Shown in pieces: positions 51,897-61,164 of a stretch of 64,000 bases of DNA. Position numbers and translations under genes: made by a program. The notes beneath the pieces were generated by a model. The model saw nothing but the letters and a program-made list of their open reading frames with translations, had not been told where the DNA came from and did not search any database. Origin of the DNA: Pasteurellaceae bacterium (GTDB lineage: Bacteria; Pseudomonadota; Gammaproteobacteria; Enterobacterales; Pasteurellaceae); the NCBI GenBank assembly GCA_030527795.1, contig JAUNAB010000001.1, forward strand, positions 1-64,000. Reading direction: 5' to 3'. Numbering within the stretch: position 1 is the first letter of the stretch; the number at the start of each line of letters is the position of its first letter.

Positions 51897-51942
51897 AAAA
51901 CCGCGGTCAAAAATTTAAGCATTTTTTTGACCGCGGTAAAAT
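51897..51942. terminator. Terminator between the TIGR01619 gene and sixA (inverted uptake-signal pair)
   Basis: AAAACCGCGGTCAAAAATTTAA (part) from 51897 faces TTTTTTTGACCGCGGTAAAA ending near 51941; cores at 51900-51907 and 51930-51937. It separates convergent genes. Confidence 0.8.
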
Positions 51943-52007
51943 CGGCGAAGTTTAGGCTAGATCCGTTGCCTTTGTTTAATCTCGTTTAATGGGATAAAAA
52001 CGTAAGT

Positions 52008-52466
52008 TTAAACTGTATGACTAGCAATAAATTGCGTTTTCTCATCTTGCCAATCAAGTTCAGCTACGCAAGCTGGATAAAAAGCCACATAGTTTTGACC
52101 GCAAAATTGTGCAACAATCTCTCCGACTAGGGGCAAATGCGAAATAATTAAGATATTTTTTGCCCCTTCTTGTTTTAATACGCTCAAATAATCAAAAACT
52201 TGTTTGGCATTGCCATTTGGCGTGAGTGCATCCCAGGTTTCTTGCTGTTCGTTTAATTTGTGCTGAAAAGCCTCGTTGACTTGATTAAACGTTTGTTGTG
52301 CCCGCAGATAAGGGCTGACTAAAACGTGGCAAAAATTTTCCGCGGTTTTGTGTAACCATTGACCTTGTTGTAAGGCTTGATTCATCCCCTGTTGAGTTAA
52401 AGGGCGTAATTTATCGCTAGGAGCGAAAACTTCCGCTTCTGCGTGGCGCATTATAAAAATTTTCAT
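52008..52466 (-). CDS. sixA: Phosphohistidine phosphatase SixA
   Basis: A 152-residue histidine phosphatase (RHG-type) that removes phosphate from phosphohistidine, for example on the nitrogen phosphotransferase protein in E. coli. The catalytic motif is MRHAEA with His8; the second active-site His is in ILIISHLPLVGE. It is divergent from pykA. Confidence 0.92.
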   Translation of the reverse strand: MKIFIMRHAEAEVFAPSDKLRPLTQQGMNQALQQGQWLHKTAENFCHVLVSPYLRAQQTFNQVNEAFQHKLNEQQETWDALTPNGNAKQVFDYLSVLKQEGAKNILIISHLPLVGEIVAQFCGQNYVAFYPACVAELDWQDEKTQFIASHTV

Positions 52467-52537
52467 TCGTTTTTAGTTTAAATTGGCATAACAATGAGCC
52501 TATATAAAAGGATTTAATGCAATTTGTCAAAAGAAAT

Positions 52538-52554
52538 TGTGAGCTAGATCTCGA
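52538..52554. promoter_or_regulatory. Possible CRP site before pykA
   Basis: TGTGAGCTAGATCTCGA resembles TGTGA-N6-TCACA with a poor right half (three of five). It is about 40 bp before the start predicted from TATAAT at 52574-52579, near the class II position. Weak evidence. Confidence 0.25.
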
Positions 52555-52669
52555 TTTTGGCTCTATTTGTGCGTATAATAGCACCAGTTTTTATTTTGGC
52601 TTACCTATTGCTAGAATATTAGTTATATCAACATTTTGAAATTTCAACGAAATTAGGACGGAGTATTTA

Positions 52670-54106
52670 ATGTCTCGTAAACTTAGAAGAACGAAAATCG
52701 TATGTACAATGGGCCCTTCAACGGATAAAGGTAATAATTTAGAGAAAATTATCGCCGCAGGAGCAAATGTAGTTCGTATGAATTTCTCCCACGGTTCACC
52801 TGAAGATCATATTGCACGTGCGGAACGTGTACGCGAAATTGCGAAAAAATTAGGTAAACACGTTGCGATTTTAGGCGATTTACAAGGACCTAAAATTCGT
52901 GTATCAACCTTTAAAGAAGGCAAAATTTTCTTAAATGTCGGTGATAAATTTGTGCTTGATGCTGATTTGCCAAAAGGTGAAGGCGATCAACAAGCTGTGG
53001 GTTTAGATTATAAAGATTTACCGAAAGATCTTGTGCCAGGCGATATTTTATTATTAGACGATGGACGTGTTCAGCTTAAAGTGTTATCAACTGAAGGGGC
53101 GAAAGTCTTTACTGAAGTGACCGTAGGCGGCCCATTATCAAATAATAAAGGGATCAATAAATTAGGCGGTGGTTTATCTGCTGATGCTTTAACTGAAAAA
53201 GATAAAGCAGACATCATTACCGCGGCTAGAATTGGCGTGGATTATCTTGCAGTGTCATTCCCTCGTTCAAGTGCGGACTTAAATTACGCTCGTAAATTAG
53301 CACAAGACGCAGGTTTAAATGCACAAATCGTTGCAAAAGTAGAACGTGCTGAAACCGTGATTAGCGATGAAGCAATGGATGATATTATCTTAGCTTCTGA
53401 TGTGATTATGGTGGCACGTGGTGACTTAGGGGTAGAAATTGGTGATGCTGAATTAGTTGGCGTTCAGAAAAAACTTATTCGCCGTTCACGCAAATTAAAT
53501 CGTGTTGTGATTACAGCAACCCAAATGATGGAATCAATGATTAGCAACCCAATGCCTACTCGTGCGGAAGTGATGGACGTTGCGAATGCGGTATTAGATG
53601 GAACGGATGCGGTAATGCTTTCAGCTGAAACCGCGGCAGGTCAATATCCAGCGGAAACCGTTGCTGCGATGGCTAAAGTATGTCTTGGTGCAGAAAAAAT
53701 GCCAAGCGTCAATGTTTCTCGTCATCGTTTAGATGTTGAATTTGACAATATTGAAGAAACCGTCGCTTTTGCCGCAATGTATGCAGCAAACCATTTGAAA
53801 GGCGTGAGTGCGATTATTTCATTAACCAATACTGGACGTACCGCGAAATTTATGTCGCGTATTAGCTCAGGATTGCCAATTTTTGCCTTATCACGCAATG
53901 AAACTACTTTAAATCTTTGTGCATTATACCGCGGTGTAACTTCAGTATTCTGTGAATTAGAATCTCGTACGCCAAATGCAGCGAGAGAAGCAGTTAATAT
54001 GTTAAAAGAGAAAGGTTATTTAGTATCTGGCGATATCGTGTTAGTTACGCGTGGTAGCACTGAAGGTGGTTTAAGTAATGTTTGCGAAACATTAATCGTT
54101 GAATAA
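52670..54106 (+). CDS. pykA: Pyruvate kinase (PykA type)
   Basis: Last step of glycolysis: phosphoenolpyruvate + ADP to pyruvate + ATP. It has 478 residues. [14 protein letters not shown] at the start, metal/PEP site IVAKVERAE and the signature [12 protein letters not shown] are present. Length and the [11 protein letters not shown] start fit PykA (type II) and not PykF. Two uptake-signal-like cores occur in frame (53220, 53928). Confidence 0.95.
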   Translation: MSRKLRRTKIVCTMGPSTDKGNNLEKIIAAGANVVRMNFSHGSPEDHIARAERVREIAKKLGKHVAILGDLQGPKIRVSTFKEGKIFLNVGDKFVLDADLPKGEGDQQAVGLDYKDLPKDLVPGDILLLDDGRVQLKVLSTEGAKVFTEVTVGGPLSNNKGINKLGGGLSADALTEKDKADIITAARIGVDYLAVSFPRSSADLNYARKLAQDAGLNAQIVAKVERAETVISDEAMDDIILASDVIMVARGDLGVEIGDAELVGVQKKLIRRSRKLNRVVITATQMMESMISNPMPTRAEVMDVANAVLDGTDAVMLSAETAAGQYPAETVAAMAKVCLGAEKMPSVNVSRHRLDVEFDNIEETVAFAAMYAANHLKGVSAIISLTNTGRTAKFMSRISSGLPIFALSRNETTLNLCALYRGVTSVFCELESRTPNAAREAVNMLKEKGYLVSGDIVLVTRGSTEGGLSNVCETLIVE

Positions 54107-54129
54107 TAATTAAGTAAATATTACTTATT

Positions 54130-54158
54130 AAAACGGAGAACAATGTTCTCCGTTTTCT
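54130..54158 (+). terminator. Terminator after pykA
   Basis: AAAACGGAGAAC (54130-54141) pairs with GTTCTCCGTTTT (54145-54156), three-base loop. Confidence 0.9.
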
Positions 54159-54276
54159 ATTGAGAAATGCTCAATAGTTGTTCTCAATGTAGCAATCTAT
54201 CTAGGGTTTATGGTAAAATAGACTTTTATTTTTTAGACCTATTTTGGGTCAGATTTTCTAGGTCGCGGAGGACTTA

Positions 54277-54918
54277 ATGACAAGCGCTGCAAATAAACGT
54301 TCCATAATGACACTTTTTTCAAATAAATCCGATATTTACTGCCATCAAACAAGAATAGTACTTGCGGAAAAAGGTGTCGGTTATGAAGTAGAAAATGTAG
54401 AGCCGAATACCATTTCTGAAGATTTAGTTGAGCTTAACCCTTATGGTACGGTGCCAACGTTAGTGGATCGCGATCTTGTGTTGTTTAATTCACGCATTAT
54501 TATGGAATATTTAGATGAACGTTTTCCTCATCCACCATTAATGCCTGTATTTCCAGTAGAACGCGGAAAAAGCCGTTTATTAATGTTAAGAATTGAGCAA
54601 GATTGGTATTCGTTGTTACTTAAAGCAGAAGAAAGCAATGACGAGAATGAACAAGCGGAAGCCTTAAAACAATTAAAAGAAGAATTGTTAGCCATTGCAC
54701 CTATTTTTAATCAAACTGCTTATTTTATGAGTGAAGAATTTAGTTTGGTTGATTGTTATGTCGCACCATTATTATGGAAAATGACTCAACTTGGTGTTGA
54801 TTTTACTGGTGCTGGAAGCAAGGCAATTAAAGGTTATATGCAACGTGTATTTGAACGTGATTCTTTCCAACAATCCATTGGTTGCATTGCACCAAAGAAT
54901 TTAATGGATGATAAATAA
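54277..54918 (+). CDS. sspA: Stringent starvation protein A
   Basis: A GST-fold RNA-polymerase-associated protein, 213 residues, full length. MTLFSNKSDIYCHQTRIVLAEKGV and NPYGTVPTLVDRD form the thioredoxin-like half; IIMEYLDERFPHPPLMPV is almost invariant in the family and includes the PHP surface that contacts RNA polymerase. The stop overlaps the sspB start by one base. It has a role in stationary phase and virulence regulation in relatives. Confidence 0.96.
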   Translation: MTSAANKRSIMTLFSNKSDIYCHQTRIVLAEKGVGYEVENVEPNTISEDLVELNPYGTVPTLVDRDLVLFNSRIIMEYLDERFPHPPLMPVFPVERGKSRLLMLRIEQDWYSLLLKAEESNDENEQAEALKQLKEELLAIAPIFNQTAYFMSEEFSLVDCYVAPLLWKMTQLGVDFTGAGSKAIKGYMQRVFERDSFQQSIGCIAPKNLMDDK

Positions 54919-55385
54919 TGGAACAAAAAACAACGTCAAAACGCCCTTATTTATTAAGAGCCTATTATGATTGGTTAGTGGATAATTCGCTTACGCCTTA
55001 TCTCGTTGTGAATGCGAATTATTATGGCGTAGATGTCCCCGTTGAATATGTGAAAGATGGGCAAATTGTTCTCAACTTATCGCCTAATGCAGTGGGTAAT
55101 CTTGCTTTAGGCAATGAAGCGGTTCAGTTTAATGCCCGTTTCCGCGGTGTGCCGAGAGAAATTTATATTCCACTTGGTGCGGCGTTAGCAATTTATGCAC
55201 GTGAAAATGGTGATGGCGTAATGTTTGAACCTGAATCCTATTATGATGAAATGGATCAGCCGCCTATTTCTGATCAACCAAATGGCTTTCACGAAGCTGT
55301 GGATAATCAAGCTAAAAATGCGAGTAAACCGCAAGAAAAGCAACGTTCAAATAAGTCTTCGTCACATTTATGCATTATTAAATAA
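54918..55385 (+). CDS. sspB: ClpXP protease specificity-enhancing factor SspB
   Basis: Adaptor that delivers ssrA-tagged proteins to ClpXP, 155 residues. The dimerised substrate-binding domain covers about residues 8-110 (RPYLLRAYYDWLVDNSLTPY, FRGVPREIYIPLGAALAIYARENG). A variable linker follows, and the last residues, HLCIIK, correspond to the XB tail (LxVVK in E. coli) that docks on ClpX. Coupled to sspA. Confidence 0.95.
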   Translation: MEQKTTSKRPYLLRAYYDWLVDNSLTPYLVVNANYYGVDVPVEYVKDGQIVLNLSPNAVGNLALGNEAVQFNARFRGVPREIYIPLGAALAIYARENGDGVMFEPESYYDEMDQPPISDQPNGFHEAVDNQAKNASKPQEKQRSNKSSSHLCIIK

Positions 55386-55393
55386 TTTATCTC

Positions 55394-55426
55394 AAACCGC
55401 GGTCAAATTTGCCCGCGGTTTTTTAT
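55394..55426 (+). terminator. Compact uptake-signal terminator after sspB
   Basis: AAACCGCGG (55394-55402) pairs with CCGCGGTTT (55413-55421), ten-base loop, six T. Confidence 0.85.
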
Positions 55427-55444
55427 ATAGGCAAGAGTTGAGAG

Positions 55445-56929
55445 ATGTATCCGTTAATTGTATCGAATGCTACTTTCCCGTTAAAGAATAAGCACAATCT
55501 AAAAATACCAAATTTTCAATTAAAACAAGCGGAGCTTTGTGTGGTGGTGGGCAAAAATGGCAGTGGTAAAACCGCGTTTAGCGATGTTTTATCGCAACGG
55601 CTTACTTTATCAACAGGGCATTATGAGAATAAATTTAAACAAATCTCCCTGTTTTCCTTTGAAAAACAGCAACAGATTATTGAACAAATCGTTAAGGTAC
55701 GTAACAATGATATGCTCGATCCTGATGATTTTGGTCAGACTGCGTCTGAGATTATTTTAAATGGCTCAAACAAAGATGAAGTTTTTGATCAATGCACTGA
55801 ACTGCTAGGTATTACGCATTTGCTCAATAGACCTTTTATTCAGCTTTCCACGGGCGAAAGCCGTAAAGTATTATTTGCACAAACATTGGTAACAAAGCCT
55901 GATTTACTTATTTTAGATGAACCATTTGAAGGATTAGATCAGCAATCACTTGCAATGTATCAGCAATTATTGCTAAAGCTACGCGAAACAATGGCGATTG
56001 TTTTAATCGTCAATCGTTTTTCGGATATACCTCCTTCAATAGATAAAATAGCAATATTGGATAATTTTGAGTTAAGCCTACTTGATGAAAACCAATCCAT
56101 TGATAAACAAGCACTTTTTCAGCAAATGCAGTTTTTAGAAACGGCTGATAACGTTCCTTTGCCGACGCCGATTGAGTTGCCTATTCAGCTTGATTCTGAG
56201 CAAAATCCCTTTGAATTAGAAAACGTAACGATCCAATATGCCGATAAAGTGATTTTATCTAATCTCAGTTGGATCGTAAAACCTAACCAACATTGGTGGA
56301 TAAAAGGTCCAAATGGGGCAGGAAAATCCACTTTATTATCGGTCATTAATGGCGATCATCCCCAATCTTTTGCGAATAAGGTTCGTATTTTTGGCAAGCA
56401 ACGTGGCTCTGGGGAAACTATTTGGCAGATAAAACAGCATATCGGCTATGTTAGCCATCAGCTGCATTTAGATTATCGGGTAAATTGTCGCACGTTAGAG
56501 ATAATTGTATCGGGTTTTTTGGATAGTATTGGTGTTTATCAGCATATCCCTGATCGTTTGCGTTTAAAAGCGATTCAATGGTTAGAACGTTTAAATATGG
56601 TTCAGTTTGCAAATAAACCCTTCCGCAGTTTATCTTGGGGGCAACAACGTTTGTTATTAATTGCACGCGCAATGGTTAAACATCCGCCTATTCTTATTTT
56701 AGATGAACCTTTGTTGGGATTAGATGGCTTTCATCGCAGATTAATTAAAAGTTTTATTGATCAAATGGTGAATAATAGCCATACTCAATTACTCTTTGTT
56801 TCTCACCAAGAACAAGATGCACCAGATTGCATTACACATTCCTTATCGTTCGTTAAACAAAAGGATATACAAAATGGTACTGAATTTGATATAGTTTTCA
56901 GTGAATTACCCACAATAAAAGGAGCATAA
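55445..56929 (+). CDS. Double-ABC ATPase, ModF-like
   Basis: A 494-residue cytoplasmic protein with two ABC domains: Walker A GKNGSGKT (residues 36-43) and GPNGAGKS in the second half; signatures LSTGESRK and LSWGQQR; Walker [13 protein letters not shown] and [12 protein letters not shown]. The order and the [17 protein letters not shown] segment fit ModF, whose gene is linked to molybdate transport in E. coli, though its function is unclear. No modABC lies in the window. It overlaps qmcA by one base. Confidence 0.85.
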   Translation: MYPLIVSNATFPLKNKHNLKIPNFQLKQAELCVVVGKNGSGKTAFSDVLSQRLTLSTGHYENKFKQISLFSFEKQQQIIEQIVKVRNNDMLDPDDFGQTASEIILNGSNKDEVFDQCTELLGITHLLNRPFIQLSTGESRKVLFAQTLVTKPDLLILDEPFEGLDQQSLAMYQQLLLKLRETMAIVLIVNRFSDIPPSIDKIAILDNFELSLLDENQSIDKQALFQQMQFLETADNVPLPTPIELPIQLDSEQNPFELENVTIQYADKVILSNLSWIVKPNQHWWIKGPNGAGKSTLLSVINGDHPQSFANKVRIFGKQRGSGETIWQIKQHIGYVSHQLHLDYRVNCRTLEIIVSGFLDSIGVYQHIPDRLRLKAIQWLERLNMVQFANKPFRSLSWGQQRLLLIARAMVKHPPILILDEPLLGLDGFHRRLIKSFIDQMVNNSHTQLLFVSHQEQDAPDCITHSLSFVKQKDIQNGTEFDIVFSELPTIKGA

Positions 56930-57855
56930 TGATGGATTTCTTAGATAATCTGCCGATCGCCACGATCATTTTTATCTTATTGATCGTTTTCATATTATAT
57001 TCAACATTAAAAACAGTTCCACAAGGTTATCATTGGACAATCGAACGTTTTGGTCGTTATACCCGAACGCTTACGCCAGGGTTAAATTTTGTGGTGCCAT
57101 TTGTTGATCGCGTTGGGCGTAAAATCAATATGATGGAACAAGTGCTGGATATTCCTTCACAAGAAGTGATTTCTAAAGATAACGCCAATGTATCTATTGA
57201 TGCGGTATGTTTTGTGCAAGTGATTGATGCGCGTAGTGCCGCCTATGAAGTCAATCATTTGGAACAAGCGATTATTAATTTAACGATGACAAATATTCGC
57301 ACAGTTCTTGGTTCTATGGAATTGGACGAAATGTTATCGCAACGAGATAATATCAACGGACGCTTGCTTTCTATTGTTGATGAAGCTACAAATCCGTGGG
57401 GAATTAAAGTTACGCGTATTGAGATCCGTGATGTTCGCCCACCACACGAATTGATCGCATCAATGAATGCACAAATGAAAGCAGAGCGAAATAAACGGGC
57501 AGATATTTTAGAAGCCGAAGGGGTACGCCAAGCCGAGATTTTGCGAGCAGAAGGGGAAAAGCAAGCACGGATTTTAAAAGCAGAAGGGGAACGTCAAGAA
57601 GCCTTTTTGCAAGCCGAAGCACGTGAGCGAGCTGCACAAGCGGAAGCCAAAGCCACGCAAATGGTATCCGATGCGATAGCCAACGGGAATACAAAAGCGA
57701 TTAATTATTTTATTGCACAAAAATATACCGAAGCCTTGAAAGACATTGGCGGTTCAACAAATAGCAAAGTAGTGTTGATGCCATTGGAAGCAGGTAATTT
57801 AATTGGTTCGGTGGCTGGGATTGCAGAACTATTAAAAGGCGATAAACAGGCTTAA
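56929..57855 (+). CDS. qmcA: SPFH/stomatin-family membrane protein QmcA
   Basis: A 308-residue protein: N-terminal membrane anchor ([18 protein letters not shown]), SPFH/PHB domain ([22 protein letters not shown], corresponding region), then a long charged coiled coil rich in AEGE/AEGV repeats (about 190-250). Known partners of NfeD proteins in membrane microdomains and protease (FtsH) regulation. It is 10 bases before the nfeD gene. Confidence 0.93.
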   Translation: MMDFLDNLPIATIIFILLIVFILYSTLKTVPQGYHWTIERFGRYTRTLTPGLNFVVPFVDRVGRKINMMEQVLDIPSQEVISKDNANVSIDAVCFVQVIDARSAAYEVNHLEQAIINLTMTNIRTVLGSMELDEMLSQRDNINGRLLSIVDEATNPWGIKVTRIEIRDVRPPHELIASMNAQMKAERNKRADILEAEGVRQAEILRAEGEKQARILKAEGERQEAFLQAEARERAAQAEAKATQMVSDAIANGNTKAINYFIAQKYTEALKDIGGSTNSKVVLMPLEAGNLIGSVAGIAELLKGDKQA

Positions 57856-57865
57856 GGGACAAAAT

Positions 57866-58321
57866 ATGGACTGGTTTAGCAGTTGGACAGCTTGGCTTAT
57901 TCTTGGTTTTGTATTATTAATTGGCGAAATTCTACTACCAGGGATATTTTTATTATGGTGGGGATTGGGGGCAATTATCAGTGGACTTGTGCTATGGATA
58001 ATTCCAACCTTATCGTTTACTGCGATTGGCATATTTTACGCCGTGTTATCCTTGCTTTTGAGCCTGTTATGGTGGCGATATCAGCACCGAAAAGACCAAC
58101 AAGATGATGCCCATTCGGTACTCAATCAACGCGATCACTCTCTGATCGGCAATATCGGTTTGGTACAAGAGTTTCATTCCAACGGCATTGGTCGTGGTAA
58201 ATTTGGTGACACAACCTGGCGAATTATGTCGCAAAATGCCGAGCCACTTCACGTAAATGATAAAATTGAGGTGGTTCAGGTGCAAGGCATCACCTTATAT
58301 GTGCGAAAATGTACAGAGTAG
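57866..58321 (+). CDS. NfeD family protein
   Basis: A 151-residue membrane protein: two or three hydrophobic segments (AWLILGFVLLIGEILLPGIF, GLVLWIIPTLSFTAIGIF, corresponding region) and a C-terminal OB-fold domain (residues 95-150, IGNIGLVQEFHSNGIGRG...). It corresponds to E. coli YbbK's partner YbbJ. Paired with qmcA as in most proteobacteria. Confidence 0.9.
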   Translation: MDWFSSWTAWLILGFVLLIGEILLPGIFLLWWGLGAIISGLVLWIIPTLSFTAIGIFYAVLSLLLSLLWWRYQHRKDQQDDAHSVLNQRDHSLIGNIGLVQEFHSNGIGRGKFGDTTWRIMSQNAEPLHVNDKIEVVQVQGITLYVRKCTE

Positions 58322-58338
58322 CTTTTAACCTAACTAAT

Positions 58339-58383
58339 AAAACCGCGGTCAAAAAAACGTTTAAATTTTTGACCGTGGTTTTT
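58339..58383 (+). terminator. Terminator after nfeD (uptake-signal pair, one arm mutated)
   Basis: AAAACCGCGGTCAAAAA (from 58339) faces TTTTTGACCGTGGTTTTT; the right arm has one C to T change in the core. Confidence 0.8.
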
Positions 58384-58635
58384 ATAGTCGAGCCTTACTG
58401 CTTCGTTATCTTTAAAAATTTTAGAAAACGCTTGAAAATTATTATTCAGCTAGGAATTTAGTTTAAAGTTTACTAGAATCTGTCACGTTTTTTGCTGTGG
58501 GTGATATGGATTAATTAAGAAATGAAAATTGTTCATTTATTGTTCAAATTGATGATTCACTTCTTAAGTGTGAAAAATTTTTGGAATGCGGTTTTTTCAA
58601 GCCTGATTCCTCAAGGCTTCAACACCACCCCACAG
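58384..58635. other. Unassigned AT-rich stretch before the first CRISPR-like repeat
   Basis: No gene or clear signal. A small inverted repeat, AAGCCT (58600-58605) with AGGCTT (58615-58620), lies just before the repeat. If an array once existed, the 30-odd bases before 58636 would be spacer-sized, but no further repeat copy is seen to the left. Confidence 0.4.
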
Positions 58636-58672
58636 TCGGAAGACATGCCCTGTTATTAAAGGGATTGAGACA
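58636..58672. repeat. CRISPR-repeat-like sequence, copy A (37 bp)
   Basis: GTCGGAAGACATGCCCTG (left part) ... GGGATTGAGAC (right end). Internal palindrome CCCT-N8-AGGG and the ATTGAGAC end are typical of some CRISPR repeats. Only one intact copy is present, so this is not an array. A second, slightly degraded copy lies 721 bp downstream in the same orientation. Confidence 0.5.
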
Positions 58673-59041
58673 AAAAGAATTTTTGAGAGTTATCATTTAG
58701 GTAGTCTTTGTAATTCGTCAAGTTTTACAGAAAGTCAACAAAAAAGATGTCAAGGCGAAGTTGTTATTGATGTTCTAAAACAAGAACAAAATAGACGGGA
58801 TTTAGAAAGAGTTAATAAACGTATTAGTACAATCCAATCTATTCCAAAACGTATGCAAAGGACACAAAAGAAGCACAGGACTTATCTAATGCAATGCAAA
58901 CTCAAATAGCATTGCTAAATACAGATAAAATAGCAATGGATATTGCAAGAAGCAATGAAGATTTAGCGGAGAGAAAAGTACAAAAACAACATAAAAAACG
59001 AAATAAGAAGAATTTTACAAGAAGAAAGAGAAAGACTGTAA
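58673..59041 (+). pseudogene. VirB5/TrbJ-like conjugation gene, 3' remnant
   Basis: Joining three frames gives a continuous coiled-coil tail: ...QQKRCQGEVVIDVLKQEQNR..., then DTKEAQDLSNAMQTQIALLN and IAMDIARSNEDLAER, ending EIRRILQEERERL and a stop at 59041. Breaks lie near 58855 and 58990. The N-terminal half and signal peptide are missing. This pattern, and the eexN-like gene next door, fit the minor pilin VirB5 of type IV secretion. Identification rests on pattern and context. Confidence 0.5.
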
Positions 59042-59118
59042 TTTGTTATCTACTTATCTATTATAGTAGGTTATTTGTAACCTACTATATTCAAAATCAA
59101 ACTATAAGGAATTGAAAA

Positions 59119-59331
59119 ATGAAGAAACTGATTATTATTTTATTTGCTTTTATTATTGTAGGTTGTGATAAAACTATAACAATAGATTAATTTAAAAAAG
59201 ATGGAGTATTATTAAAGTCCTATCGTCAGAAATGTGAAAACGGGGAATTGCACCCTGAAGAATTAAACTGTATTAATTCTAGGAAGGCAGAAATGCAGTT
59301 GATATTAGAAGCAGAAAGAAAACGACTTTGA
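59119..59331 (+). pseudogene. EexN-like entry-exclusion lipoprotein gene with in-frame stop
   Basis: The ATG at 59119 begins a lipoprotein signal (MKKLIIILFAFIIVGC, lipobox VGC) and CDKTITID, then a TAA at 59188-59190 where the family usually has Glu (D-E-F), and the frame continues FKKDGVLLKSY...KCENGE...LNCINSRKAE to a stop at 59331. With one base change it would be a 70-residue EexN-type protein, which blocks redundant conjugation in plasmids and ICEs. Located between virB5 and virB6 remnants, its usual place. Confidence 0.6.
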
Positions 59332-59343
59332 TAAGGAACATTT

Positions 59344-59418
59344 ATGAGTGATGTAACAATATTTACTGATATTGGTAATCAAGTTTTAAATAGGTCGGAA
59401 GATATGCCCTGTTATTAA
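59344..59418 (+). pseudogene. VirB6-like gene, first codons only
   Basis: The ATG at 59344 reads MSDVTIFTDIGNQVLN, like the N-terminus of VirB6/TrbL channel proteins, and is then replaced from 59394 by the second CRISPR-like repeat, with a stop at 59416-59418. Truncated remnant. Confidence 0.45.
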
Positions 59419-59428
59419 ATGGGTTGAA
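59394..59428. repeat. CRISPR-repeat-like sequence, copy B (degraded)
   Basis: The first 26 bases match copy A except one C to T (GTCGGAAGATATGCCCTG...); then one T is inserted and the end reads GGGTTGAA in place of GGGATTGAGAC. It joins directly to the truncated virB6 start. Confidence 0.5.
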
Positions 59429-59441
59429 TTTTGAGTTGAAT

Positions 59442-59486
59442 AAAACCGCGGTCAAAAAACGTTTGAATTTTTGAGCGCGTTTTTTT
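59442..59486 (-). terminator. Decaying uptake-signal terminator downstream of the LysR gene
   Basis: TAAAACCGCGGTCAAAAAAC (from 59442) faces TTTTTGAGCGCGTTTTTTT; the right core has changed from ACCGCGGT to AGCGCGTT. The stem is weakened but still T-tailed. Confidence 0.6.
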
Positions 59487-59504
59487 ATGGAAAGCCATTG
59501 CCTG

Positions 59505-60392
59505 TTATATTGCGGTGCGGCAAAGTTTTAGACTTTTTAAAAATTCTACAAAGGCTTTCACTTTGGCGGCTAGATGACGGCGGTGTGGATAAATGGCGTG
59601 GAGTTCTAATTGTTTTTGTTTGTAGTTGCCCAAAATTTCAACCAGTTCTCCGCTTGCTAATTCGGCTTCAATAAGAAAACGTGGTGAATTGATGATGCCT
59701 AATCCTGCTTTTGCCATTGCTGTTAGGGTTGAACCGTTGTTGCACACCAATTTTGAACGCATTTTGAGTTTTTGGTTTTCGCCAAATTGCCAATAAATTT
59801 GATTGCCTATGGATTTATAGAGTAGGCAGTCGTGATCTTGTAATTGATCGGGCGTGAGTGGCACGCCGTGTTTAGCGAGATAGTCGGGCGATGCAACGAA
59901 ATGCAATGTGCTTGTTGCGATTTTTTGAGCGACTAATGTGCTGTCTTGTAACGCACCGATACGCAGAGCAAGATCATAGCCTTCTGACATTAGATCAACA
60001 CGGCGATCATTAAACTCGACTTCAAGATGTAAATTGGGATTGGCTTTGACAAATTCAGGCAAATGGGGTGCGACAAATTGTAAGCCAAAATCCATTGGTA
60101 GCGAAACTAATAAATTGCCTTGTAATGAGGTGGAAAGGTTGCTGATACTGGCATCGGCTTGCTCAAGCTCGGCTAAAATAGGTTGGCAGTGCTGATAATA
60201 GACTAACCCCGCTTCTGTGGCAGAGATCTTGCGAGTCGTGCGTTGTAATAAACGTGTTTTGAGTTGTTCTTCTAATTGTGAAACCAATTTACTTGCCATT
60301 GCCACAGAAATATTGGCATTTGCGGCAGCTTGGGTAAAACTTTGGGTTTCAATCACTTTACAAAAAACAGAAATTGCATTGAGCTTATCCAT
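59505..60392 (-). CDS. LysR family transcriptional regulator
   Basis: The ATG at 60392 behind AAGGAA gives 295 residues (MDKLNAISVFCKVIETQSF); six extra upstream residues are possible but lack a ribosome site. N-terminal winged helix-turn-helix (SFTQAAANANISVAMASKLV, about residues 19-38), followed by the co-inducer domain. It is of the CrgA/AaeR-like subgroup by its N-terminus (TTRKISATEAG). Target genes are unknown; the divergent neighbour is the small lipoprotein. Confidence 0.9.
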   Translation of the reverse strand: MDKLNAISVFCKVIETQSFTQAAANANISVAMASKLVSQLEEQLKTRLLQRTTRKISATEAGLVYYQHCQPILAELEQADASISNLSTSLQGNLLVSLPMDFGLQFVAPHLPEFVKANPNLHLEVEFNDRRVDLMSEGYDLALRIGALQDSTLVAQKIATSTLHFVASPDYLAKHGVPLTPDQLQDHDCLLYKSIGNQIYWQFGENQKLKMRSKLVCNNGSTLTAMAKAGLGIINSPRFLIEAELASGELVEILGNYKQKQLELHAIYPHRRHLAAKVKAFVEFLKSLKLCRTAI

Positions 60393-60569
60393 AGAATTCC
60401 TTAAAACCAAATAATTAGGCTAATTTTACACAAAAACACAAATTTAAGCGAATTGCTTACATTGCAGAAAAATCATTAAATTGAACTTTTTTATCAATAT
60501 TCAATCTAATTAGCAGTTTATTGGTAACCTCATTCGTTAGGTTTTTTAAATCGTTATAGGAGATTTATT

Positions 60570-60770
60570 ATGAAATCGGTATTAAAAGTTATTCCTGTTT
60601 TATTCCTTGCTGGAGCATTAAGTGCGTGCAACTCAATGACCAAAACCCAAAAAAATACGGCGATTGGTGCAGCGATTGGTGGTGTGGCAGGTAACGTCAT
60701 TGGTAATTCAACGGGCGCAACTTTAGGCGGTGCCGCATTAGGTGGCTTAATTGGTAGCCAAGTGAAATAA
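60570..60770 (+). CDS. OsmB-like glycine-zipper lipoprotein
   Basis: A 66-residue lipoprotein: signal peptide with lipobox LSAC (Cys20), then a glycine-zipper segment (AIGAAIGGVAGNVIGNSTGA) to the end. Resembles E. coli OsmB and related small outer-membrane lipoproteins induced by stress. RBS AGGAG lies eight bases before the ATG. A terminator follows directly. Confidence 0.85.
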   Translation: MKSVLKVIPVLFLAGALSACNSMTKTQKNTAIGAAIGGVAGNVIGNSTGATLGGAALGGLIGSQVK

Positions 60771-60780
60771 GATAATGAAT

Positions 60781-60810
60781 AAAAAGATCCGCTTAATCGC
60801 GGATTTTTTA
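60781..60810 (+). terminator. Terminator after the OsmB-like gene
   Basis: ATCCGC (60787-60792) pairs with GCGGAT (60799-60804), followed by six T. Confidence 0.8.
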
Positions 60811-60837
60811 TGATATTGAGACCTATATCACCCACAA

Positions 60838-61002
60838 GTGATAAAAATTGGTTCGGTGAAACGTTTGTTAGGTGGAATGTTCGTGTCAGATTTTTATCCT
60901 GATGAACACGATGGGGATATTAAAACGGCGACCTTTACCAGTATCGCAAACTTTATGACTAAATATAATTTAGCGAGTGAAATTTACGAAATCAGTAAAT
61001 AA
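60838..61002 (+). pseudogene. Unidentified short reading frame, probably a gene fragment
   Basis: A frame open from 60820 ends at 61002 with SIANFMTKYNLASEIYEISK. It has no ATG with a ribosome site near its left end (a GTG at 60838 or an internal ATG at 60877 are the options), but its residue composition looks coding (VSDFYPDEHDGDIKTATFTS). I read it as the 3' end of a lost gene; the family is not recognised. The remaining bases up to 61164 hold one uptake-signal-like core (61056) and the permease promoter. Confidence 0.35.
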
Positions 61003-61091
61003 TCGAGAATGAATAGAATTGGCGTAGGCGTGAGCTTACGCCTTTTTATTTTGACCGCGGATCAAAATAGATTTATTTTTATTATATTTAG

Positions 61092-61128
61092 ACGCAAACG
61101 TTTACTACCAATGAAATTCAGGTAGAAT
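61092..61128 (+). promoter_or_regulatory. PurR operator and promoter of the purine permease
   Basis: ACGCAAACGTTTACTA (61092-61107) matches the PurR consensus ACGCAAACGTTTTCNT at the first 12 bases. It overlaps a TTTACT -35 (61101-61106), 16 bases from a TAGAAT -10 (61123-61128). purR is encoded at 9320. Confidence 0.8.
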
Positions 61129-61164
61129 GTAGCCGATTTATCATTCATCTAACCAAGAGGTATT

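Noticed and set aside
58894-59115. Plus-strand ORF of 73 codons with a basic C-terminus
   Set aside because: The first part is a fragment of the decayed virB5 gene; after the second frame break it runs through unrelated codons, so it is not an independent gene.
58636-59428. A functional CRISPR array
   Set aside because: Only two repeat-like copies exist, 721 bp apart, one degraded, with no regular spacers and no cas genes in the window.
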